Source of the DNA: Hathewaya massiliensis
Lineage (GTDB): Bacteria > Bacillota > Clostridia > Clostridiales > Clostridiaceae
DNA length: 64,000 nt
NCBI RefSeq assembly: GCF_902143515.1
Contig: NZ_CABFVD010000002.1
Location: 167,088-231,087 of the forward strand
Reading direction: 5' to 3'
Numbering within the stretch: the first letter of the stretch is position 1; the number at the start of each line of letters is the position of its first letter. Made by a program: the position numbers and the translations under genes. A model generated the notes under the pieces. The model ran no database searches. It saw nothing but the letters and a program-made list of their open reading frames with translations, and was not told the origin of the DNA. Below, one piece after another: positions 58,420 through 64,000 of this stretch.

Positions 58420-58788
58420 ATGAATATAATAATTTCAAATTCCTCTGATAGTCCAATTTATGAACAAATTTTAGAGCAAATTAAAAGGCAGATAATTCAA
58501 GGGACTTTAAAAGAGGGAGAAATGCTTCCTTCTATTAGAAATCTTGCTAAGGAACTTAACATAAGTGTTATTACCACAAAGAGGGCTTATGAGGAGTTGG
58601 AAAAGGCAGGATTTATAGAATCTGTGCAAGGAAAGGGAAGCTATGTAGCTCCGCAAAATAGAGAGCTTATAAAAGAACAAAAGATAAAGCACATAGAAAA
58701 TATGCTATCAGAAGTGATTAAAGAAAGTAAGTTAATTGGTTTTGAGCTTGAAGAGTTATATGAGATTTTGAAATTTTTATACGAATAA
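58420..58788 (+). CDS. GntR family transcriptional regulator, YtrA subfamily (second copy)
   Basis: A 122-residue regulator with the same layout as the one at 363: SPIYEQILEQIKRQIIQGTL, EMLPSIRNLAKEL, SVITTKRAYEELEKAG and VQGKGSYV. The ATG at 58420 with AAGAGGAGAAGG is preferred over an extension of 26 residues upstream. It precedes an ABC exporter and probably represses it. Confidence 0.92.
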   Translation: MNIIISNSSDSPIYEQILEQIKRQIIQGTLKEGEMLPSIRNLAKELNISVITTKRAYEELEKAGFIESVQGKGSYVAPQNRELIKEQKIKHIENMLSEVIKESKLIGFELEELYEILKFLYE

Positions 58789-58808
58789 ATATTTTAGGCG
58801 GGATTAAT

Positions 58809-59690
58809 ATGGAAAATAACTACATTCTAAAAGTGAAAGATTTATGTAAAACCTATAAGGATTTCTCCTTAGATAACATAAGCTTTTCCCTAGAAAAAGG
58901 ATATGTAATGGGATTTATAGGTACAAACGGAGCAGGGAAAAGTAGTACCATAAAACTTATTATGAACATGATAAAGAGGGATAATGGAATTATTGAAGTT
59001 TTCGGAAAGGATAACTTAGAGCATGAAGTAGAAATAAAAGATAGAGTTGGCTTTGTCTACGATGAAAACATTTACTTTGAGGATTTTACCATAGAAGCTA
59101 TGAAAAACTTAATATGTCCTTTTTATTCAAAATGGGATGATAAGCAGTTTTACAAATATATTAAAGAATTTGATTTAGATCCTAAAAAGAAAATAAAAAA
59201 ATTATCTAAGGGTATGAAAACAAAGTTTTCTTTAGCAACAGCATTATCTCATAATGCTGAATTAATAATTATGGATGAACCTACAGCAGGATTAGATCCG
59301 GTATTTAGAAGGGAGCTATTAGAAATTCTTCATTATATTATGGAAGATGAAAATAAGGGTGTATTTTTTTCAACTCATATAACTGGGGATCTAGATAAGA
59401 TTGCAGATTATATAACCTTTATTAATAATGGTAAAATAGTATTCTCAGAGTCAAAAGAAAAGATAGATGAGACTTATTTTATTGTAAGAGGCCCTAGAGA
59501 ATGTGCTGATGAATATATAAAAAATCTTTTAATTGGGTACAAGGAAAATTCTTTTGGATTTGAGGGTTTAACCACTAGTCCTAAAGCTATAAGAGAAATT
59601 TTAGGAGAGAATATAATTTTAGAAAAGGCTTCCTTAGAGGATATAATGATAGGACATAAAAATGTGGGGAGGGAAATTTGTGCTTTTTAA
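58809..59690 (+). CDS. ABC transporter ATP-binding protein
   Basis: A 293-residue ATPase with Walker A IGTNGAGKSS (residues 37-46), signature LSKGMKTK, Walker B LIIMDEPTAGLDPV and H-loop STHI. The C-terminal 90 residues form an extra domain seen in YtrB-type ATPases. ATG with a weak GGCGGG site. It overlaps the permease that follows. Confidence 0.92.
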   Translation: MENNYILKVKDLCKTYKDFSLDNISFSLEKGYVMGFIGTNGAGKSSTIKLIMNMIKRDNGIIEVFGKDNLEHEVEIKDRVGFVYDENIYFEDFTIEAMKNLICPFYSKWDDKQFYKYIKEFDLDPKKKIKKLSKGMKTKFSLATALSHNAELIIMDEPTAGLDPVFRRELLEILHYIMEDENKGVFFSTHITGDLDKIADYITFINNGKIVFSESKEKIDETYFIVRGPRECADEYIKNLLIGYKENSFGFEGLTTSPKAIREILGENIILEKASLEDIMIGHKNVGREICAF

Positions 59691-60339
59691 ACTATTAATT
59701 AGTGGTCTTAAAATAACGAAGAAACATTTTTTGGTAATAATGGGGACAAGTCTATTTATTACATTAATAAACTTTATCCATCTTAATGAAAAATTTATAC
59801 TTATATTTTTTTCTATTTATGCACTTTTAATAGGTATACAAAATGCGTATATGCTTACTCAGAAATATAAGGGGTATATTTTATACAAGGTACTTCCCAT
59901 AGCTGACAATAAAGTTGTATTATCAAAGTATATATTAGGAATCTTGGATTTACTAATTGCTTATATTTTGGCTTTATTTTTCTTTTTTATAAATTCAATA
60001 TTTACTAAAAAGGAAATTATAGTAGATTACAAATCTTCTTTAATGTTTGCAATACTTATTAGCTTAATTTTAGCTTCTATAATAATACCTATAAATCTTT
60101 ATGGAAAAAATGTTGCTTTAATTTCTTCAGGATATGGATTAATAGGTGGTATTATAGGGTTACTAAGCGGTGGAATGAAAATTACTTCTAAGATATCAAG
60201 TTTATACATAAATTTTATAAGTAAATTTAATATAGGTATAAATATGGGTTGTATGATTAGTATTTTATTAGTGCTTATATTATATTTTTTATCCTATCTA
60301 ATAGGTTTAAAGGTATACAAAAGAAAATATATAAATTAA
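59680..60339 (+). CDS. ABC-2 type permease, partner of the ATPase at 58809
   Basis: A protein of about 219 residues with six hydrophobic spans and no large soluble domain. The GTG at 59680 lies six bases after GGGGAGGG and is preferred over the ATG at 59662, so it overlaps the ATPase gene by 11 bases and is translationally coupled. It is smaller than typical ABC-2 permeases. Substrate unknown. Confidence 0.8.
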   Translation: MLFKLLISGLKITKKHFLVIMGTSLFITLINFIHLNEKFILIFFSIYALLIGIQNAYMLTQKYKGYILYKVLPIADNKVVLSKYILGILDLLIAYILALFFFFINSIFTKKEIIVDYKSSLMFAILISLILASIIIPINLYGKNVALISSGYGLIGGIIGLLSGGMKITSKISSLYINFISKFNIGINMGCMISILLVLILYFLSYLIGLKVYKRKYIN

Positions 60340-60378
60340 AATTAAATTATAATAAGTATATATAGGGGAGTGAAAAAA

Positions 60379-61104
60379 GTGATAGAAGTTAAAGAGTTAA
60401 AAAAGAGCTTCAAAAATGTAGATGCAGTAAAAGGAATAAGTTTTGAAGTTAAAAAAGGAGAGATTGTAGGGCTTTTGGGGGAAAATGGAGCAGGTAAAAC
60501 TACTACTTTAAGAATGCTTGCTACTATGCTTAAGCCTACAGGGGGAGATGCCCTAATTAATAATCACAGTGTTATAAAAGAGCCATCAAAGGTTAGAGGA
60601 GAAATAGGAATTTTATTTGGTGGAGAAATAGGACTTTATGACAGATTAACTGCAAAAGAAAATATAGCGTATTTTGGTGAATTAAATGGTATGAATAAAG
60701 CTGAAATAGATAAAAGCATATCAGAACTAAGTGAATTATTAGGTATGGAAGAATTTATAGACAGAAGGGTTGGCAAATTTTCAAGAGGTATGAAACAAAA
60801 GGTTGCCATAGCTCGTTCCATAGTTCATAGACCATCCGTTATGCTATTTGATGAACCTACTACAGGACTAGATGTTACAGCAGCAAAGATAGTCCAAGAC
60901 TTTATATTAAAGTGTAAAAAAGATGATAAAGCAATAATATTTTCTAGTCATAGTATGCAAGAGGTTGAAAAGCTATGTGATAGAGTTGTTATAATTCATA
61001 AAGGAGCTATAGTTGAGGAAGGAACTTTGGAAGAGTTAAAAGAAAAATATAACAATAATGATATGGAAGAAATATTTATGAATTTAGTAGGTGGTGATAA
61101 ATAA
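60379..61104 (+). CDS. natA: ABC transporter ATP-binding protein, NatA-like
   Basis: A 241-residue ATPase with Walker A GENGAGKTT (residues 34-42), Q-loop region GILFGGEIGLYDRLTA, signature FSRGMKQK, Walker B VMLFDEPTTGLDV and H-loop SSHSM. It pairs with the membrane protein whose ATG overlaps its stop by one base. NatAB exports sodium in B. subtilis; the same role here is inferred from the layout. GTG at 60379 with GGGGAG. Confidence 0.88.
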   Translation: MIEVKELKKSFKNVDAVKGISFEVKKGEIVGLLGENGAGKTTTLRMLATMLKPTGGDALINNHSVIKEPSKVRGEIGILFGGEIGLYDRLTAKENIAYFGELNGMNKAEIDKSISELSELLGMEEFIDRRVGKFSRGMKQKVAIARSIVHRPSVMLFDEPTTGLDVTAAKIVQDFILKCKKDDKAIIFSSHSMQEVEKLCDRVVIIHKGAIVEEGTLEELKEKYNNNDMEEIFMNLVGGDK

Positions 61105-62279
61105 TGAGTATTACAAGTATAGTTTTTAAAAAGGAATTAAAGGATATATTTAGAGATAAAAAGACTCTTATAGTTGGAATTTTATTACCTCTTTTAATTT
61201 ACCCTGTTTTATTTGGTGTAATGGGAAAAGGAATAAAGGGACAAGTAGATGAGGTTGAAAAAAATATGAAAGTATCCATAGTAGATAAGGGAAATAGTAA
61301 TTTAGGAAAGTTTATAAAATCACAAAAAAATATAGAAGTAATTACAGATGATAAAGCTGAAGAGAAAGTAAAAGATGGAAAACTATTATTAGCTATTGAA
61401 ATTCCAGAAGATGTAGATAAGAAAATAGCAGAAGAAAAACAAGCAGATGTTAAAATAACCTATGATAATTCAAGTACTAAATCTAATACAGCTATAGGGA
61501 TTATAAATAATTATATTGAACAGTATTCTAAGACAATAGTTGCCTCTAGATTAGATCAAAGAAAAATAGATGCAAAGATTTTAACGCCTATAAATTTAGT
61601 TAAAAAGACCACAGAAAAAGAAAGTGAAGGTATGGGTAAATTTATACTTTCAATAATGTTACCTATGATGCTTATAATGTTTGCAGCAACTGGACCTATA
61701 ACAGCAGCAACAGACTTAGGTGCAGGAGAAAAAGAAAGAGGAACTTTAGAACCATTATTAACAACTCAAGCAAGCAGAATGTCCCTTCTATGGGGTAAAT
61801 TCTTAGCAATTACCTTTATGGGTATAATTACAAGTTTTGCATTTATGGGGGGGATATTAATCTCTATGAAAACTTCCCCAGAGATGTTTGGTGGACAAGG
61901 TGGAGTAAGTATATCAATAGGATCTTTAATAATAATGGTTATTTTAACTATAGCTTTAACCATGGTTTTTGCTGCATTAGCCCTAGCTATAAGTATTTAT
62001 GCAAGATCCTTTAAGGAAGCTCAAACTTACTTAACACCATTAACTTTCCTTGGAATGTTTGGGTTTGCAACTTATGCTATAGATGCTAAGAATGTATCTA
62101 TGTTGTTTTTAAATATACCTATTTTAAACATAACAGCTATATTAAAAGAGTTAACTCTAGGAGTATATAACTTTACTCATATAGGTATAGTATCAGCATG
62201 GACTATAGTTTATATAGTAGCATCAATTTTATTTGCAAGATATATGTTCAGCAGAGAATCAGTTATATTTAGAACTTAA
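61104..62279 (+). CDS. natB: ABC transporter permease, NatB-like (ABC-2)
   Basis: A 391-residue permease: one N-terminal span, a large extracytoplasmic domain (about 45-180) and five or six C-terminal spans with DLGAGEKERGTLEPLLTTQ, the coupling loop. This is the NatB/YhaP layout. ATG with GGTGGTGAT, overlapping natA by one base. Confidence 0.88.
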   Translation: MSITSIVFKKELKDIFRDKKTLIVGILLPLLIYPVLFGVMGKGIKGQVDEVEKNMKVSIVDKGNSNLGKFIKSQKNIEVITDDKAEEKVKDGKLLLAIEIPEDVDKKIAEEKQADVKITYDNSSTKSNTAIGIINNYIEQYSKTIVASRLDQRKIDAKILTPINLVKKTTEKESEGMGKFILSIMLPMMLIMFAATGPITAATDLGAGEKERGTLEPLLTTQASRMSLLWGKFLAITFMGIITSFAFMGGILISMKTSPEMFGGQGGVSISIGSLIIMVILTIALTMVFAALALAISIYARSFKEAQTYLTPLTFLGMFGFATYAIDAKNVSMLFLNIPILNITAILKELTLGVYNFTHIGIVSAWTIVYIVASILFARYMFSRESVIFRT

Positions 62280-62324
62280 TAATTCTTATAAAATCACAAT
62301 TAAGAGTTAAGAAATAAGGTATAA

Positions 62325-62385
62325 GTTAAAAAACACCTTCATGGGAAATAGTAAATTGTTACTAATTTCTAGAAGGTGTTTTTAT
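62325..62385 (+). terminator. Terminator of the NatAB operon
   Basis: AAAACACCTTC pairs with GAAGGTGTTTTT. Confidence 0.82.
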
Positions 62386-62431
62386 TGGATGACTCTCTTT
62401 ATTAAAATGCTTTACTTAAGAATATCTTTGA

Positions 62432-62608
62432 TTAGATACTCTTCTTTTTAGATTTCCTTTGATTAACCCCATTTTTGTATTTTTTAGTCCCGTTTTTCAA
62501 AGGATAAACTAATTTAGTTATTAACCCTGTAAATTTAGAAAAAGCATTTTTTACCCTTTTCTTTTGTTGTTCTCTTTTGAAATTCACATAGATAACTTTG
62601 CGCTCCAT
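62432..62608 (-). CDS. Small basic protein, unknown
   Basis: A 58-residue, strongly basic protein starting MERKVIYVNFKREQQKKRV. It has no hydrophobic span. The ATG at 62608 follows GGGGG at a spacing of about seven bases; a longer ORF to 62647 has no site. No family recognised. Stands between the NatAB terminator and the DnaA-box cluster. Confidence 0.6.
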   Translation of the reverse strand: MERKVIYVNFKREQQKKRVKNAFSKFTGLITKLVYPLKNGTKKYKNGVNQRKSKKKSI

Positions 62609-62927
62609 AAGAGGGCCCCCTTTTATAAGATATAAAAACGTAATCATTAAAATCCTATGAAAGCCTTTTCACAAATGTTAATAACAAACCAAAAACTAAA
62701 AATATTTTTTCATACTGCAAGTAAAAACCTTGTTATAAATATTAATAATAAAATTTTTTATATCCTAAATAGATTACTTTTTATTGTTGAAACTTTATAT
62801 AAATCGTAATAACAAACCCCTAATATAATTATATCATAGAATTGTACTGAATAAAGTACGGGAGGAATAATAATTTTAAATAGATTACTATGTAATAATT
62901 TATATATGGTATAGCATATAATATATG

Positions 62928-63156
62928 TTGTCCACAAGTTATAAACAGTTCTGTGGATAATGTTAATAACTATATAAAGTATATGGAAAAACATAGTAAA
63001 ACCTAGAAAATAAAAGTAATTAAATGGTAAATGGCTTTATGGTATTACATATAAAGGGAAAAAAATAAAAGGGACATAAGAAACCCTGTGTATAACTAGC
63101 AGTTATCCACAGGATTATTAGATAAATAACAGTTTAATAACAATAGTTGTGGATAT
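62928..63156. promoter_or_regulatory. DnaA-box cluster 2
   Basis: Boxes: TTGTCCACA (62928), TTATCCACA on the minus strand (62952-62960), a near match TTATACACA on the minus strand (63087-63095), TTATCCACA (63103), and ATATCCACA on the minus strand (63148-63156). They lie upstream of the small basic gene and touch the 3' end of the RsgI-like gene. The rest of 62609-63157 is AT-rich without further elements. Confidence 0.65.
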
Positions 63157-63157
63157 A

Positions 63158-63745
63158 TTATTCAATGATTCCATTGCCATCATTATTTATGGTTACTTTT
63201 ATATCCTTATTTTTAGCAGCGTTCTTAAAACTCTCGTATGTAGGATTGAACTTCTTAGGACCCTCTACTACAAAAATAGTTATTTGAGATGTAGGGGACT
63301 TAGGTGTTCCAATAAGATCCTTACTTATACTTTTAGTTAATAGTTCTGTTAAGCCTTCATCAAGGCTTTTATACTTTATCTTGGTACTTTTAAGTATCTC
63401 TCGCCCTTTTGAGTTATTTCCTTCAATTTTTATTATAATTCCTAAGTTATTTACGCTTATTTTAAAAGAAGAATTCATATCTACAATAAGATTAGACTTA
63501 GGTCTGAAGTATAAAAAACCTTCAACTAAAAATGCAATAAATACAAATGAAAAAAATATTATAGCTAGCTTCTTAAATGGAGATGACTTTTTATAAACTT
63601 CTCCAGCATAGGCTGCACCTTTTTCAGGTACTATATTGTTTTTTCTAATAGTACAAAATTCATTATCTTTCGTAACTATGTAAACCTTATCGCCCTCTAC
63701 ATTTAATACCTTTCCTACTTTTCGCAAAATAATCACCCTATTCAA
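63158..63745 (-). CDS. RsgI-like anti-sigma factor domain protein
   Basis: A protein of up to 195 residues. The N-terminal small beta domain (GKVLNVEGDKVYIVTKDNEF) matches RsgI_N, which holds sigma-I-type factors; one membrane span follows (KLAIIFFSFVFIAFLVEGF), then an extracytoplasmic part with the conserved 'DMNSSFKISVNNLG' (usual DVNPSIELxxN). No SigI gene is in view. Start is uncertain: TTG 63745, GTG 63736 or TTG 63727, the last one best placed after AGGGTGAT. Confidence 0.82.
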   Translation of the reverse strand: MNRVIILRKVGKVLNVEGDKVYIVTKDNEFCTIRKNNIVPEKGAAYAGEVYKKSSPFKKLAIIFFSFVFIAFLVEGFLYFRPKSNLIVDMNSSFKISVNNLGIIIKIEGNNSKGREILKSTKIKYKSLDEGLTELLTKSISKDLIGTPKSPTSQITIFVVEGPKKFNPTYESFKNAAKNKDIKVTINNDGNGIIE

Positions 63746-63797
63746 AATTAAAGTTATCTACTTAATAATAAGTAAAAAAGGCATATATATCAATAGG

Positions 63798-63935
63798 TTA
63801 TTTTACTTTTTCTAATTCTTTACATGTATATGTGTAGAGCTTAGACGTACTGTATGTAGAAAATATAACTACTAATAGGGTTAAAGTTATAATAATAACC
63901 TTTTTCATAGTGGATTTTTTGTATCGGATTTTCAT
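63798..63935 (-). CDS. 45-residue membrane peptide upstream of the RsgI-like gene
   Basis: Reads MKIRYKKSTMKKVIIITLTL ... with a basic start, one hydrophobic segment (VIIITLTLLVVIFSTYS) and a short charged tail ending KELEKVK. The ATG has GAAAGGAAC upstream and the stop is 52 bases before the RsgI-like gene, so the two are probably one transcript. Too short for most gene finders; no family recognised. Confidence 0.6.
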   Translation of the reverse strand: MKIRYKKSTMKKVIIITLTLLVVIFSTYSTSKLYTYTCKELEKVK

Positions 63936-64000
63936 ATATAGGTTCCTTTCTTTATTATATATAAATAATATGTATAAAATATTCTATGCAAAATTTTATA

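Overview
The window is a low-GC, AT-rich chromosome segment of a spore-forming Clostridium (Clostridium sensu stricto / Clostridiaceae). The evidence is a cluster-I-type 16S rRNA, the anti-sigma-G factor Gin (CsfB), AbrB, RicT and class III Fbp, an arginine deiminase pathway, GGAGG-type ribosome binding sites and frequent GTG/TTG starts. The gene order csfB - decarboxylase - tmk - darA - holB - ricT, followed later by trmN6-like - rsmI - abrB, matches the origin-proximal region of Bacillus subtilis, so the segment probably lies near the replication origin. dnaA and dnaN are not in view.

Layout. 1-267: end of one rRNA operon (5S, tRNA-Lys). 363-2438: GntR-regulated ABC exporter operon. 2587-3324 (-): sirtuin. 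3478-3588: acetyltransferase remnant. 3756-9089: complete rRNA operon with 16S, 23S, 5S and tRNAs Asn, Phe, Cys, followed by a duplicated spacer with a truncated 5S. 9229-12257: LD-carboxypeptidase, a PH-like membrane protein and an M20-like protein with altered metal motifs. 12525-18444: the gin-tmk-darA-darA-holB-ricT block. 18712-22080: LysM protein, Cys-rich protein, Fbp. 22605-25456: hairpins, a MITE-like repeat, and feoA with feoB split into two genes. 25752-31450: small proline-rich protein, then a TetR / MMPL exporter / heptad-repeat surface protein system with three operator palindromes. 31768-36778: trmN6-like, rsmI, two NlpC/P60 hydrolases, abrB. 37554-39805: transaldolase-like enzyme, a candidate structured RNA, a DnaA-box cluster, and a DUF1836 protein. 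39898-43865: YvrJ peptide and arcC-arcA-arcB. 43923-47527: second MITE, then (-) a lipoprotein / PII-like / cation:proton antiporter operon and an Xaa-Pro peptidase. 47907-49213: TPR-like, DUF1659 and DUF2922 proteins. 49769-53283: carbohydrate ABC importer without an ATPase. 53329-58209: acetyltransferase, CmpB-like membrane protein, NadE, an anchored hypothetical protein, IspF. 58420-62279: second GntR-ABC operon plus a NatAB-like exporter. 62432-63935: small basic protein, a second DnaA-box cluster, an RsgI-like anti-sigma protein and a 45-residue membrane peptide.

How the parts work together. Much of the window is core machinery: rRNA, tRNA, DNA replication clamp loading, dTMP kinase, rRNA methylation and sporulation control. 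Between these blocks sit envelope and transport operons with local regulators. Several signals are not explained by ordinary genes: a three-copy MITE-like family, a short repeated motif (GGAGTATTAGA) in three intergenic hairpins, a large candidate structured RNA at about 38.2-38.6 kb, and two DnaA-box clusters about 24 kb apart without dnaA. No CRISPR array, complete insertion sequence or prophage was seen.
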